DNA of 64,000 bases from Solirubrobacter sp963724195 (GCA_963724195.1 CAVRTQ010000032.1:62001-126000); one strand, 5' to 3'. Counted from the stretch's first letter, positions 8,083 through 18,486 are shown. The notes: generated from the letters alone by a model not told the origin. Translations and numbers: made by a program.

Positions 8083-9115
8083 TCACCCTACCCGCGGCGG
8101 CCCGGTCGACGCCCGCTCGACGAGCTCCGGCGCCGAGGGCGAGAACTCGCGCGCCTTCGCCACACCGATCTCGGCCAGGAGGGCGCACGCCGCGGCCTCG
8201 CCGAATTCGGCGTAGTCCACGCGCACCGACGTCAGCGGCGGCATGCCCAAGGCGGCGAGCGGCGAGTCGTCGAAGCCCGTCACCGAGACGTCGCCGGGCA
8301 CGTCGAGCCCGGCCTCCCGCGCCGCGCCCACCAGCGCCATCGCGAGCACGTCGCTCGCGCACACGACGGCGGTCGGCGCGCCGGCCAGGACCGCCGCGGC
8401 GGCGCCTGCGACGTCATCGTCGGCGTGCACGACCAACCCCTCCGAGACCCCCGCCGCGGACACGGCCGAGCGCCACCGCGCCAAGCGCACCTGGACGTGC
8501 TCGTGGTCCGCGCGCCCGCCGAAGAACGAGATCCGTGCGTGGCCGAGGGCCGCAAGATGCGCGACGGGCGCGTCCATCCCTTCGTCGTGGCGCGTCTCCA
8601 CCGACGGGAACGGGCACTCCCCCACCGGCCGCCCCGCGAGCACGACGGGCACGCCGGCGGACTCGAGCACCGCGAACCGCGGGTCGTCGAGCTCCACGTC
8701 GGTCAGCAGGAAGCCGTCCACGCGTCCCGCCGAAGCGAGCCGCTCGTAGGCGGGCAGCGCCGCGGCGGCGCCTTCCGGCACGAGCTGCAGCAGCAGCGCG
8801 TAGTCGGCGGCGGTGAGCGCCCGCCCGATCCCGCACAGGAACCGCACGAAGAACGCGTCGCCCTCGAGTTGGGCGGCGTCACGCGCCAGGACGAGGCCGA
8901 TCGCCCGCGTGCGCGCCTGCGTCAGCGCCCGCGCGCTCGCCGACGGCCGCCAGCCGAGCTCACGCGCCGCCATCAGGATCCGCTCGCGGGTCCCAGCCGA
9001 GACGCCCGGACGGTCGTTGACGGCGAACGACACCGCAGCCGCGGACACGCCGGCGCGACGGGCGACATCGGCGATCGTGGGACGGCGACGGGACGGGTCA
9101 GCAGGGGACGTGCAC
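8083..9115 (-). CDS. LacI-family transcriptional regulator (start region frame break)
   Basis: A DNA-binding repressor with a periplasmic-binding-protein-like sensor domain. The helix-turn-helix is complete only if the frame is followed upstream: PTIADVARRAGVSAAAVSFA, then NDRPGVSAGTRERI. In that frame no start codon exists before a stop. A GTG at 9113-9115 would serve if one base near 9105 is extra; otherwise translation would begin at 9048 inside the recognition helix and give a defective protein. The C-terminal 270 residues show the LacI sensor pattern (RAIGLVLARDAAQ, VDGFLLTDVELDDPRF, VVCASDVLAMALV, DVSVTGFDDSPLA). It is divergent from the glycosidase gene and upstream of the phosphorylase gene, so it may control either. 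Ligand unknown. Confidence 0.88.
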
Positions 9116-9121
9116 CCCCGT

Positions 9122-9144
9122 TACCCAGGTCGGCCGCTCGGGTA
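9122..9144. promoter_or_regulatory. Dyad TACCC-N13-GGGTA in the divergent promoter region
   Basis: The inverted repeat lies between the LacI-type regulator and the secreted glycosidase gene, a natural place for the regulator's operator. A strong purine-rich ribosome binding site (GGGGAGAGGAAGG, near 9163-9175) follows, just before the glycosidase ATG. The operator role is inference. Confidence 0.35.
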
Positions 9145-9181
9145 GCAACCCTGAAGCGCTCCAGGGGAGAGGAAGGCAGAG

Positions 9182-11568
9182 ATGGTGCGAGCGGTGAGCG
9201 TGTTGGTGGCCCTGGCGATGCTTCCGGTGGCCGCGGCGCAGGCGGCGGACGAGGTGTCCACGACCGACCGGTTGCCGGATCGGCGGGAGGTCGCGGCGGG
9301 TGATCGCGCCTACGCGATCGGCTTCCAGGACGGCGGCTGGTACGCGAACGGCTGGCACATCACGGGCGAGATGGGCGGCATCTGGGCGCCGCCGCAGAAG
9401 CTCGCGGACGGCGTCTGGTTCGGCGTCGACGACCAATGGGTCGGCCCCGCCACCCGCTTCACGAGCGGCCGCGGCTACGTCCGCTACGAGCTGCCACCGG
9501 TCAACGGCGTGAAGATGACCCGCACCGACTTCGCCCCCGACGGCGTCCGCGGCGCGCTGTTCGGGCTCACGCTCGTGGGCAGCGGCACGCACACGGTCAA
9601 GGTCGACGTGCACTCCGAGCTGCTGCCCGCCTACCCGTGGAGCGGCAGCGAAGGCCACCCGACGGCGGCCGACAACGGGCAGGACACGGTCACGGCCGCC
9701 GACGGCGTGCTCAGCTTCGCCGACGGCCCGCACACGGCCTTCGCGGGCGGCAGCCAGCCCGCGATCGGCGCGGAGACCGGACCCGGGCTTCCGCGGCCCG
9801 CGCACCGGGCGCGTCTGCGGGAGTGACGAGAAGGCGCCGCCGTCGGCGTGCGACGACGGCCCGATCGGCCGCGGCGTCGGCGGGCAGCTCCGCTACCGCG
9901 TCGAGCTCGGCGAGCCCGTCACGCTGTGGTTCGCGGTCGCCGCCACCCGCGCCGACCTCGCCAAGGCGCTCGATGACCCGGACGAGACCCTGCGCGACAA
10001 GTACCTCGCCCGCGCGAAGCTGCACAGCCGCAGCCGCGTGGACCTTCCCGGCGACCGCAGCCTCCAGAACGCCGTCGACTACGGCAAGCAGAACCTCGCC
10101 GACCTCACGCAGACGGCCGAGGACCTGGCGATCCGCTTCGTCGATCGCGGCAAGGCCTACCCGCGCCCGATCGGCTCGCTCGACCGGGTCACGTTCATCG
10201 GCGCCGGCTACCCCGACTACCCGTGGCTGTTCGCCACCGACGGCGAGTACACGGCGTTCGCGGCGGTCGCGCTCGGCCAGTTCGAGCCCATCAAGGACCA
10301 CCTGATCGCGCTCCAACAGGTGTCGGATCGGTTGAACGCGAAGTCGGGCAAGGTCGCGCACGAGATCGTCACCGACGGCTCGGTCTACTTCGGCTCGAAC
10401 ACGGACGCGGGCAACACCGACGAGTCGGTCAAGTTCCCGAGCGCCGTCGCGCTCGTGTGGCGCTGGAGCGGCGACAACCGCTTCCTCAACCGGCTCTACG
10501 ACTTCTCACGACGCGCCATGCGGTACGTCGTCGACAACCTCGACGCCGACAAGGACGGCTGGCCGGAAGGTCTCGGCAACGTCGAGCGCGAGGGCATGGG
10601 CGGCGAGAAGCTCGACAACACCGTCTACCTGATCCGCGGGTTCACCGACCTCATCGACATGGCCGCGTTCAAGCGCGACCAGGCGACGGAGCGCTGGGCG
10701 TCGGCAGCTCGCCGCGAAGCTGCGCGCCGCGTTCGACAAGACGTGGTGGAACGCCGCTTCGAGCCAGTACGCGGACTCGCTGGGCGACAACAACGCCCAG
10801 CTCCAGCAGCAGCACTGGATCGGCGTCACGCCGATGGAGACCGGGCTCGCGCCGCGCGGCCACGCCAACACGGCGCTCGACGCGCGCGAGACGGACTGCT
10901 TCAGCGGCTCGTTGCCGTTCAACCGCGGCCTCTTCCACACGGGCTGCACGGGCGGCCCGGAGGGCAAGGGCGAGAAGATCGTCTTCAGCCTCAACACCGC
11001 GATCAAGGCCGTCGCCGACGGCGAGTACGGGCGCGCGTCACAGCGCCGCTACACGGACGCGAACGCCGTCGGCGTGCTCGACGAGCAGCCCGGCGCGCTG
11101 CCCGAGATCCTGCCGTCGCCCGACCAGAACCGGAACATCGACCGCTGCTGGACGTGCCGCTCGATGTTCATGCAGGCCTGGGGCCACTACGGCACGGCCT
11201 GGCCCGTGATCGCGCAGCAGCTCGGCGTGCGGCCGGACGTCGGCCGGCGCAGCCTCACGGTCGTGCCGAGGGTCCCGGAGGGCCAGAAGCGGATCGCGGG
11301 CAACTCGATCCGGATCGGCGACGAGGGCGCGGTCGCGGTCCGTGCCCTACGCGAGGACGACATCTACGAGACGCGCGTGACGCTGCGCAGCGACGACGTC
11401 CGCGGGCTGCGGATCGGCGCCACCGTCCCGCGTGGCACCAAGGTCGGCACCGTCCGGCTGGACGGCAGGCGCGTGGCTACGACGCTGACCGCGACCAACG
11501 CCGGCATCGAGGTGACCGTGCGCGTGCCCAAGCCGCGCGGCCGCCACGTCGTGACGGTCGAGACCTAG
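9182..11568 (+). CDS. Secreted six-hairpin (debranching-type) glycoside hydrolase (two frame breaks)
   Basis: A signal peptide (MVRAVSVLVALAMLPVAAAQAA) begins the N-terminal beta-rich domain (GGWYANGWHITGEMGGIWAPP). The frame changes near 9785 and again near 10700. Joined, the protein is about 795 aa with an (alpha/alpha)6-type catalytic part: RVTFIGAGYPDYPWLFATDG, FGSNTDAGNTDESVKFPSA, DNLDADKDGWPEGLGN, DKTWWNAASSQYADS, QQQHWIGVTPMETGLA and FMQAWGHYGTAWPV. This resembles glucodextranase/amylo-alpha-1,6-glucosidase-type glycosidases acting on extracellular oligosaccharides. The exact GH family and substrate are not certain. Its stop overlaps the end of the convergent PucR gene by 4 bp. Confidence 0.75.
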
Positions 11569-12800
11569 CGGTCTTTCGCTTCGCGGCGCACGCGTCCGCC
11601 CGCGGTTCCGGCCTCCGTGGCCGGGCCGCGCGGCGCCGCGATGCCGAGCACGCGCATCGCCTTCAGCCCGAGGCCGAGCTTCTCGCGGCCGTCGGTGGAC
11701 GCGATGTCCAGGCCGCTGAGGTCCTTCACGCGCTCCAGCCGGTAGCGCACGGTGTGGCGGTGCGTGAAGAGGCGGGCGGCGGTGCCGGCGACGTTGCCGT
11801 CGGCGTCGAGGAAGGTCTCGAGCGTCTGCACGAGGTCGGTCTCGTACTGGTCGTCGTAGGCGACGAGCGGCGCGACGGTCTCCTCGTAGAAGCGCTGGAG
11901 CTCGGCCGGGTCCTCGCTCATCGCGGGCAGCAGCAGCCGGTAGGCGCCGGTGTCCTCGAACGCGAGCATGGCGACGTCGTCGCCCGAGTCGTGGCCCGTC
12001 GCGACGTTCGCGGCCAGCAGCGCCTCGTTGCCGGCGCGGTACAGGTCGACGGGGTCGTGGGCCACGCGCGAGTGACCGAGCGCGAACGTGAAGCCGTGGA
12101 CGGACGCGTGCAGCTCGCGCGCGATGCCGTCCGCGACGCGACGCAGGCTGGTGTCGTCCGGCGTCGGCAGGAGCACGACCACGTGGTCGTCGAGGCTGGC
12201 CGCGAGCGCGCCGGGAGCGCCGGAACGCGCCGCGCGCTCGGCGGCGGCGAGCACGCGGGCGCGCCAGTCCTCGTCGGCGGGCGCGAAGTGATGCGCGCGG
12301 ACGACGACGACCGCGCCGCCCTCGGACAGGTCGGCGCCGAGTTCGGAGGCGCGGGCGAGGATGTCGCCGCGGTCGGTGACCTTGCGCTGCAGGAGCGCGG
12401 TCAGGAATGCGGCCTGAGCGGCCTCCGACGCGCGGTCGGGCGCGCGCAGGCGCTCGACCTCCGAGGCGATCATGGTCGTCGCGATCCGCAACACGGCCGC
12501 GGACGGCCCACCACCGCGCGCCCGCATGCGCAGGCGGCCGACCACCGCGTCACCCACCCGGAGCTCGTGCGTCTCGACGCCGTCCGCGTCGCGCATGAGC
12601 TGCCGTTCGTCCGCCGTCGAGCGCGCGGCGACCGCCAAGACGGAGCTCGAACGGTCGATCAGGACGAGCGACGCATCAAGGGCGCGGGCGGCGGCACGGA
12701 CGACCTCCGGAAGACCGAGGCCCGACTCGACCGCATCGGACATCGCCCCGAGTGCACCGAGGTCGGGAAGCGCCGCCTCCTTGCGGGCGGGCGAGGACAC
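11565..12800 (-). CDS. PucR/CdaR-type helix-turn-helix transcriptional regulator
   Basis: 411 aa from GTG 12800 (GTG TCC TCG CCC); a longer open frame upstream of it has Arg-rich noncoding composition. The N-terminal half has a GAF-like pattern (SLVLIDRSSSVLAVAA, about residues 40-55). The middle is the GGDEF-like CdaR region (GAVVVVRAHHF, HVVVLLPTPDD, FTFALGHSRVAHDPVDLYRA). The C-terminus carries the diagnostic PucR helix-turn-helix: FLDADGNVAGTAARLFTHRH followed by TVRYRLERVKDLSGLD. PucR-type regulators control catabolic genes for purines, proline, sugar acids and similar substrates. The target here is unknown; the neighbouring secreted glycosidase and nucleoside phosphorylase are candidates. 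Confidence 0.9.
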   Translation of the reverse strand: MSSPARKEAALPDLGALGAMSDAVESGLGLPEVVRAAARALDASLVLIDRSSSVLAVAARSTADERQLMRDADGVETHELRVGDAVVGRLRMRARGGGPSAAVLRIATTMIASEVERLRAPDRASEAAQAAFLTALLQRKVTDRGDILARASELGADLSEGGAVVVVRAHHFAPADEDWRARVLAAAERAARSGAPGALAASLDDHVVVLLPTPDDTSLRRVADGIARELHASVHGFTFALGHSRVAHDPVDLYRAGNEALLAANVATGHDSGDDVAMLAFEDTGAYRLLLPAMSEDPAELQRFYEETVAPLVAYDDQYETDLVQTLETFLDADGNVAGTAARLFTHRHTVRYRLERVKDLSGLDIASTDGREKLGLGLKAMRVLGIAAPRGPATEAGTAGGRVRREAKDR

Positions 12801-12850
12801 AGCGACAAGCTTAGACTCGCGCCCGCCAGACGTTCGGTTAGAACCGGAAA

Positions 12851-13078
12851 CTAGAGCTCGACGCGGTCGCTGAAGTACCACAGCGCCGCGAGGCCGACGC
12901 CCGTGCCGGCGAGCACGAACGCGGCGAGGATGTACACGCTGAGCACGGTCGCGACGATGCGGTCGCGCAGGCGCCAGTAGCTCTTCCAGGCGGGGATGAC
13001 CACGAGCACGAGCCACGCCACGAGGCTCACGAACGCGGCCGCTCCGATGATGATGTAGGTCTTCTCGTCGTCGGTCAT
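12851..13078 (-). CDS. Small two-helix membrane protein
   Basis: 75 aa starting at an ATG that shares its A with the stop of the DedA/PAP2 gene (TGATG), so it is translationally coupled. Two membrane helices are visible: TYIIIGAAAFVSLVAWLVLV (about residues 7-26) and VLSVYILAAFVLAGTGVGL (about 45-63), with a basic loop SYWRLRDR between them. No family recognised. Being last in the metG-ispE-DedA run, it may be an accessory to the lipid phosphatase/transport protein. Confidence 0.7.
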   Translation of the reverse strand: MTDDEKTYIIIGAAAFVSLVAWLVLVVIPAWKSYWRLRDRIVATVLSVYILAAFVLAGTGVGLAALWYFSDRVEL

Positions 13079-14646
13079 CAGGTCGTCTCGCTTCCGACAT
13101 TGTGGCGAACGCGTCCGGCGAACAACGCGAACGTCGCCACGACGGCCCAGATCGCGATCGCCAGCGCGGCTCCTCCGAGCACGTCGGTGAGGAAGTGCGC
13201 GCGCAGGTAGATGCGCGTGATCCCGACGATCACGGCGAGGATCACGGCCACCGTCACGAGCGCGATCCGCCCCGCCCAGCCGACCCCCGCGCGCACCAGC
13301 ACGGTGGCGATCGCGATCAGCGCGATCGCGTAGGCGGTGTGGCCGGAGGGGTAGGCGGCGTTGAAGGTGTCGGTGAACGCTTCGGCCGGGCGCTCGCGGT
13401 CGTAGGCGGTCTTGGTGACGTGGACCGCGGCGAAGACCAGCAGCCAGCCGACGATCAGCGCGCCGGCGTCGAGCCAGCGCCGTTTGACGGCGGCGAAGAT
13501 CGCGGTGGCGAGCGTCAGGATCGCCGTGACCGGCGAGGAGCCGATGTCCGTGACGACGCGGGCGATGTCGACGAGCGTCTCGTTGTGCAACTGGTCGGCG
13601 AGGTCGGCCGCCATGCGATCGATCGCGCGGGTTCGGGTTGTTGAGGATCGCGTCGCCGATCAGGAAGAAGCTGAAGGCCCCGATCAGCCCGAGCGCGAGC
13701 AGCGTCGTGAGCTCGAGGCCGAGGTTGCCGGGCGTGACGCGGTCGGCGGTGAAGCGCGCGGCCATGTCGGCGACCTTCGCGGCCGGGCTGAGCAGCAGGT
13801 GCCAGACGGGGCGGGCGATCTTCGCGACGTGCTTCCAGCCCGGCTCTTCGTCGTGCGCGTCGATCCAGTCGCGCACCTTCGCGCGCGCCTCGGGGCTGCG
13901 GCGCAGGTGGATCAGCGCGACGATCCCGCCGATCACCACCACGAGCGTCCCGAACGCGAACAGCCCGCGCGACACGTAGGTGGTGAGCTGGTCGATCGAG
14001 CGCCAGAACAGGAAGCCGAGCGTGCAGAACGTGATCGACCACAGGCCGGCGGCGAGCACGTCGTAGGGCAAGAAGCGCCGGAGCGGCATCCGCGACGCGC
14101 CCGCGGTGAACGGGATCAGCGGGCGCACCAGGCCGAGGAAGCGCCCGAACACGATGAACACGGCGCCGCGCTTTTCCAGGAACACTCGACCGTCTCCAGC
14201 CGGTCCTCGGTGATCTGCAGCCGTTCACCGTGCGTGAGCAGCCACTGGCGGCCGAGCCGGCGCCCGATCTCATAGGCCGTGAGGTCGCCGAGGACGCAGC
14301 ACACCCAGACGATCGCGATCAGCGCCAGCAGGGAGATCTGGCCCTGGCCGGCGACGAGCCCGCCGACGATCACCGCGGTCTCGCCCGGGGCGACGAAGCC
14401 CAGGAACGCGCCCGTCTCCAGGAACGCCATCAGCCCGACGGCGAGGTAGGTCCACTTGCCGAGTGCCTGTCCCGCGTCCTCGAGCAGGTGCTCGAAGTTC
14501 GGCAGGGGCACGATGCCGAACCCGACCAGCAACGCGCCGACGATCACGATCACCTCGCCGACCTGCACCCAGCGATGCTGCTTGTGCCGGCGGATGATCA
14601 GCCAGCCGGCGATCACCACCGCCGCGAGCAGCCAGGTGAACTTCAC
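13078..14646 (-). CDS. DedA-family membrane protein fused to PAP2 phosphatase (two frame breaks)
   Basis: Starts with GTG overlapping the ispE stop (GTGA). The first half is a DedA/SNARE-associated domain: FLETGAFLGFVAPGETAVIV, YEIGRRLGRQWLL and, after a frame break near 14188, FGRFLGLVRPLIPFTAGASR. After a linker and another break near 13622 comes a PAP2 lipid phosphatase domain with its three signatures: KTAYDRERP, YPSGHTAYA and RIYLRAHFLTDVLGG. DedA proteins recycle undecaprenyl phosphate or phospholipids across the membrane, and PAP2 enzymes dephosphorylate such lipids, so a fused flippase/phosphatase is plausible. Bifunctional DedA/PAP2 proteins are known. Length about 520 aa when repaired. 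Confidence 0.85.
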
Positions 14647-15429
14647 GCGAAGACGGACCTCGGGTACGTGCGCTGCAGGAAGGCGAGCGCTTCGGCGTCG
14701 TCGCTGATCCCGAACACGGTCGGGCCGGAGCCGGTGACCATCGGCTGCTCGGCGCCGACTTCGCGCAGCGCCCGGAGCGCGTCGTTGATCGGCGGGCACA
14801 GCCGCCGGGCGGCGTGCTCGAGGTCGTTGACGGGCTCGAAGACGCCCTGTCGCAGGGCCTCCGCGGCCGCGTCCAGCTCCTCGGGCGTGCGCGCCGGATC
14901 GTGCGCGTCGAACTCGCGGTACACCTCGCCCGCGCCCAGCGCGGCGTCGATCGGCACGACGATCAGCGGCGGCTTCTCCCCCGGCAGCGGCTCGACGAAC
15001 TCGCCCGCCCCGGTCATCAGCGCCCGCTCGCCGCGCAGCATCACGGTCACGTCGGCGCCGAGCTTCATCGGCACGTCGTCGGGCACCGCGATCCCGCTCA
15101 CCTCCGAGATGATCCGCAGCGCCGCGGCGGCGTCGCTGGACCCGCCCGCCATGCCCGCCGCGATCGGGATGCGCTTGGTGATCTCGATCCGCAGCGGCGG
15201 CCCGTCCCACCCGGTCGCCGCGCGGAACTCCCGCAGCGCCCGCAGCGCCAGATTCTCGCCGTCGACACCGGCGCAGACGACCTCGTCGAACCTAAAGGGT
15301 GCCTGGCACCTTTAAGGTCAGCTCGTCGGCGAGGTCGGTGGGTTGGACGAGCGAGACGAGCGGGTGCAGGCCGTCGGGGCGCGGGGCGCCGACGAGCAGG
15401 CAGAGGTTGACCTTGCCCGGCGCTCTCAC
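14643..15429 (-). CDS. ispE: 4-diphosphocytidyl-2-C-methyl-D-erythritol kinase (frame break)
   Basis: The GHMP kinase of the MEP isoprenoid pathway phosphorylates CDP-methylerythritol at its 2-hydroxyl. The start GTG (VRAPGKVNLCLLVGAPRPDG) overlaps the rsmA stop. The frame is interrupted near 15300 by one extra base inside a repeat palindrome. It then continues DEVVCAGVDGENLALRALRE, the GHMP ATP-binding loop PIAAGMAGGSSDAAAALR, and the C-terminal GAEQPMVTGSGPTVFGI. The palindrome itself encodes LKVPGTFRF in frame once the extra C is removed. Position after rsmA and before DedA/PAP2 is the classic metG-tatD-rsmA-ispE arrangement. Confidence 0.9.
15291..15317. repeat. REP-like palindrome inside ispE
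   Basis: CCTAAAGGGTGCCTGGCACC followed by TTTAAGG: arms of a GGTGCC/GGCACC palindrome with one extra G on the left arm. The same palindrome, perfect, occurs at 48454-48476. Here it lies inside the ispE coding sequence and encodes the peptide KVPGT. Confidence 0.75.
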
Positions 15430-16235
15430 GCGAGCTGCTCGTAGAACGCGCGCCAGTCGGCGGGGCTGAGCGACTCGGCGCGGGCGTCGGCGGGCTTGCC
15501 GAGCGCGACGAGGGCCTCGCGGGTGCGGTCGCGCAGTTCCTTCCCGCCGCCGGAGAGCTCGAGCGACTTCGCCATCGCCTTGCGCCGGTGCTTGAAGCCG
15601 TGCTGGACGAGCTTGACCAGCTCACGCGGCGGCGCCGGCGAGTGGCGCTCCAGGACCACGAGCACGGAGTCCACGTTCGGCACCGGGAAGAAGACGTTGC
15701 GCGGGATCTTGCGTCCCACCTTCACGTCGCAGGCGAGCTGGGCGAGCACCGACGGGACGCCGTAGGCGGACGTGGACGCGGAAGCCGCGAAGCGCTCACC
15801 GACCTCCTTCTGCACCATCGCCACCCAGCCGACGACGCTCTCGAGCTCGATCGTCCGGATGATCACGGTCGCGGCCACGCCGTAGGGCAGGTTCGCGACG
15901 ACCTTGGTGGGGGCGGGGTCCAGCGCATCGAGGTCGAGCTTGACCGCGTCGGCTAAATGCAACGTGGTGTTCGCGAACGGCTCGAGCGCCTCGCGCAGCG
16001 GCTCCTCGAGCCCGCGGTCGAGCTCGACGACGTGCACGTGGGCGACGCGCTCGGCGAGGTACTCGGACAGCACGCCGAGCCCGCCGCCCACCTCCAGCAC
16101 GACGTCCTCGGGCGTCAGCTCGGCCAGCCGGCCGATGACGTCGAGGATGTTCGAGTCGACGAGGAAGTTCTGGCCCAGGTCACGGTTCGGCCGGATGCCG
16201 AACTCGCGCATGCGGCGTATCGAGGGCTGCGTCAC
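15426..16235 (-). CDS. rsmA: 16S rRNA (adenine1518/1519-N6)-dimethyltransferase
   Basis: 269 aa from a GTG that overlaps the tatD-like stop (GTGA). RsmA (KsgA) dimethylates two adjacent adenines in helix 45 of 16S rRNA late in 30S assembly. Seen: the N-terminal signature RPNRDLGQNFLVDSNILDVI, the SAM motif VVLEVGGGLGVLSEYLAERV, the catalytic motif NLPYGVA and FFPVPNVDSVLVVLER. The C-terminal helical domain follows (FKHRRKAMAKSLEL). Part of the metG-tatD-rsmA-ispE operon with overlapping junctions. Confidence 0.95.
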   Translation of the reverse strand: MTQPSIRRMREFGIRPNRDLGQNFLVDSNILDVIGRLAELTPEDVVLEVGGGLGVLSEYLAERVAHVHVVELDRGLEEPLREALEPFANTTLHLADAVKLDLDALDPAPTKVVANLPYGVAATVIIRTIELESVVGWVAMVQKEVGERFAASASTSAYGVPSVLAQLACDVKVGRKIPRNVFFPVPNVDSVLVVLERHSPAPPRELVKLVQHGFKHRRKAMAKSLELSGGGKELRDRTREALVALGKPADARAESLSPADWRAFYEQLA

Positions 16236-16975
16236 CAGCCGAAGAGCTTGGCAGCGTTCGCCTCGACCGCGGCGTCGAGCTCGGCGTAGGCGATCCCGCG
16301 CCGCTCGGCGATGAAGCGCGCGGTGTGGGCGACGTACGCCGGCCGGTTGCGCTCCTTGCGCACGACCTGCGGCGTCAGATAGGGCGCGTCGGTCTCGACG
16401 AGCATGCGGTCCAGGGGCACACGCTCGGCCGCGTCGGCGAGGTCGGCCGCCTTCGGATAGGTGACGTTGCCCGCGAACGAGATCCACCAGCCGTGGTCCA
16501 GGCACTCCTCCAGCCGGTCCGGCATCGAGAAGCAGTGCAGGATGACCTCCAGCCCGGCCGCGTCCCGCGCCAGGGTGGAGATGGTGTCGTCCTCCGCCGC
16601 CCGCGTGTGGATCACGAGCGGCTTGCCCACCTCGCGCGCCAGGGCGATCTGGTCCGCGAACGCGCGCTCCTGGTCGGCCCGGGGCGCGTAGTCGCGGAAG
16701 TCGTCCAGGCCGGTCTCGCCGATCGCGCGCACGTTCGGGTGCTGCGCGTACGCGCGCAGCCACTCGATCCCCGCGTAGTCGGTCGTGTAGTTCGGGTGCA
16801 GCCCGACCGCGCAGAAGACGTCCGCGTGCGCCTCGGACGCCGCCAGCGCCGCCGCGCACGACTCCTCGTCCGTGCCGATCGTGAGGATGCGCGTGACCCC
16901 GACCGCCCGCGCGGCCTCCACCCACTCGGCCGCGACCGCGGGGTCGGCATGCAGGTGGGTGTGGCTGTCGATCAT
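16232..16975 (-). CDS. TatD-family metal-dependent hydrolase
   Basis: 247 aa. TatD proteins are TIM-barrel metallo-DNases/hydrolases implicated in DNA repair and turnover. The metal-binding start MIDSHTHLHADP (residues 1-12), the central motif AIGETGLDDFRDYAP, the VIHTRAAEDD segment (third metal site), LHCFSMP and LVETDAPYLTPQ are all visible. The ATG overlaps the metG stop and the stop overlaps rsmA, showing tight translational coupling. It sits between metG and rsmA as in many bacteria. Confidence 0.93.
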   Translation of the reverse strand: MIDSHTHLHADPAVAAEWVEAARAVGVTRILTIGTDEESCAAALAASEAHADVFCAVGLHPNYTTDYAGIEWLRAYAQHPNVRAIGETGLDDFRDYAPRADQERAFADQIALAREVGKPLVIHTRAAEDDTISTLARDAAGLEVILHCFSMPDRLEECLDHGWWISFAGNVTYPKAADLADAAERVPLDRMLVETDAPYLTPQVVRKERNRPAYVAHTARFIAERRGIAYAELDAAVEANAAKLFGW

Positions 16976-18486
16976 TCGGGCTTCGGGAACAGCGGGGCGA
17001 TCTTCTCGACCGGCTGCCCGCCGGGATGCGCGCCGTACCGAGCGCCTGCGAGCGCCGTGTCGGGCGTGCCGAGGGCCGCGAGCAGCTTCTCGGTCGACTC
17101 CGGGATGTACGGCACCAGCAGCACGGTCACGACCCGCAGGCCTTCAGCCAAGGACCGCAGCGCCTGGTGCAGCTCGTCGGCCTTGGTCTCGTCCTTGGCC
17201 AGCTTCCACGGCGCGGTCTCCTCGACGTAGCGGTTCAGCCGCCGCACGCGCATCCAGATCTGCTCCAGCGCCTGCGTGATCTCCGCCTTGTCGAGCAGCC
17301 CCGACACCGTTTCCAGCAGCCCCTCGAAGTCGGCGCCGAGCACCGGGTCGAGATCCACGGTGGGCGCCGCGCCGTCGCAGTAGCGCGCGACCATGTTGGT
17401 CGTGCGGCTGGCGAGGTTGCCGAAGTCGTTGGCCAGCTCGCTCGTGTAGCGCTCGGCGAACCCGGTCACGGAGACGCCGCCGTCCTGCCCGAAGGAGACC
17501 TCGCGGAAGCAGTAGTAGCGGAGCGCGTCGGTGCCGAAGCGGTCGATGACCTCGAACGGGTCCAGCACGTTCCCGAGCGACTTGGACATCTTGTGCTCGG
17601 CGCCCGACTCGTCCTTCATCAGCAGGAAGCCGTGGATGAAGATCTCGCGCGGGAGCTCGATGTCCGCCGCCATCAGCATCGCGGGCCAGAAGACGGCGTG
17701 GAACTTGAGGATGTCCTTGCCGATGATGTGGAACGCCGGCCAGAACGTGTCGGTCAGGTCCTCGCCCTCGCGCGCGAAGGACAGGGCCGTGTAGTAGTTC
17801 AGGAGCGCGTCGAACCAGACGTAGAAGACGTGCCCCTCGTCCCACGGCACCTCGACGCCCCAGGTGAGCTTGGAGCGGCTGAGCGAGATGTCGTTGAGGC
17901 CGCCCTTGATGAACGACAGCGCCTCGTTGTACCGGGAGCCCGGCGCCACGAAGTCCGGCCGCCCGGCGTACAGCGCCTCCAGGCGCTCCTGGAAGGCCGA
18001 GAGCTGGAAGAACCAGTTCTCCTCGCTCTTGGGCTCGAGCGGGATCTTGTGGATCGGGCACGTCTGGTCGGGCCCCATCTCCTGCTCGCTCTTGAAGTCC
18101 GCGCAGCGCGGGCAGTACAGGCCCTCGTACGTGCCCTTGTAGGTGAAGCCGTTGTCGTGGATGCGCTGCATCACGTCCTGGACGGCGCGCTTGTGGCGCG
18201 GGTCCGACGTGCGGATGAAGAAGTCGTTGGTGACGTTCAGGCGCGGGCCGAGCGCGATGAAGCGCTCCGCGTTCGTGTCCGCGAGCTCCTTGGGTGTGAC
18301 CCCGAGCTTCTCGGCCGCCTGCGCGACGGGCTCGCCGTGCTCGTCCGTGCCGGTGAGGAAGAAGACCTCCTCCCCGCGCTGGCGCATGTGCCGAGCCAGG
18401 ATGTCGGCGCCGATCGTGGTGTACGCGTGACCCAGGTGGGGCGCCGCGTTGACGTAGTAGATCGGCGTCGTGACGTAGTAGGCCAT
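16972..18486 (-). CDS. metG: Methionyl-tRNA synthetase
   Basis: 504 aa, class I synthetase charging tRNA-Met. The HIGH-type motif is PHLGHAYTTIGADILARH (about residues 11-28), the KMSKS motif is HKMSKSLGNVLDPFEV, and a Cys-containing knuckle YCPRCADF lies in the connective domain. The anticodon-binding helical domain follows. The C-terminal EMAP-II-like tRNA-binding domain found in some MetRS is absent, so this is the short form. It is the first gene of the minus-strand operon and is divergent from the K+ channel operon across about 70 bp. Confidence 0.96.
   Translation of the reverse strand: MAYYVTTPIYYVNAAPHLGHAYTTIGADILARHMRQRGEEVFFLTGTDEHGEPVAQAAEKLGVTPKELADTNAERFIALGPRLNVTNDFFIRTSDPRHKRAVQDVMQRIHDNGFTYKGTYEGLYCPRCADFKSEQEMGPDQTCPIHKIPLEPKSEENWFFQLSAFQERLEALYAGRPDFVAPGSRYNEALSFIKGGLNDISLSRSKLTWGVEVPWDEGHVFYVWFDALLNYYTALSFAREGEDLTDTFWPAFHIIGKDILKFHAVFWPAMLMAADIELPREIFIHGFLLMKDESGAEHKMSKSLGNVLDPFEVIDRFGTDALRYYCFREVSFGQDGGVSVTGFAERYTSELANDFGNLASRTTNMVARYCDGAAPTVDLDPVLGADFEGLLETVSGLLDKAEITQALEQIWMRVRRLNRYVEETAPWKLAKDETKADELHQALRSLAEGLRVVTVLLVPYIPESTEKLLAALGTPDTALAGARYGAHPGGQPVEKIAPLFPKPE

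Noticed and set aside
10038..12854. Long plus-strand frame running through the glycosidase into the PucR region
   Set aside because: Only the part to about 10700 is coding (glycosidase); the rest is out-of-frame and antisense to the PucR gene.
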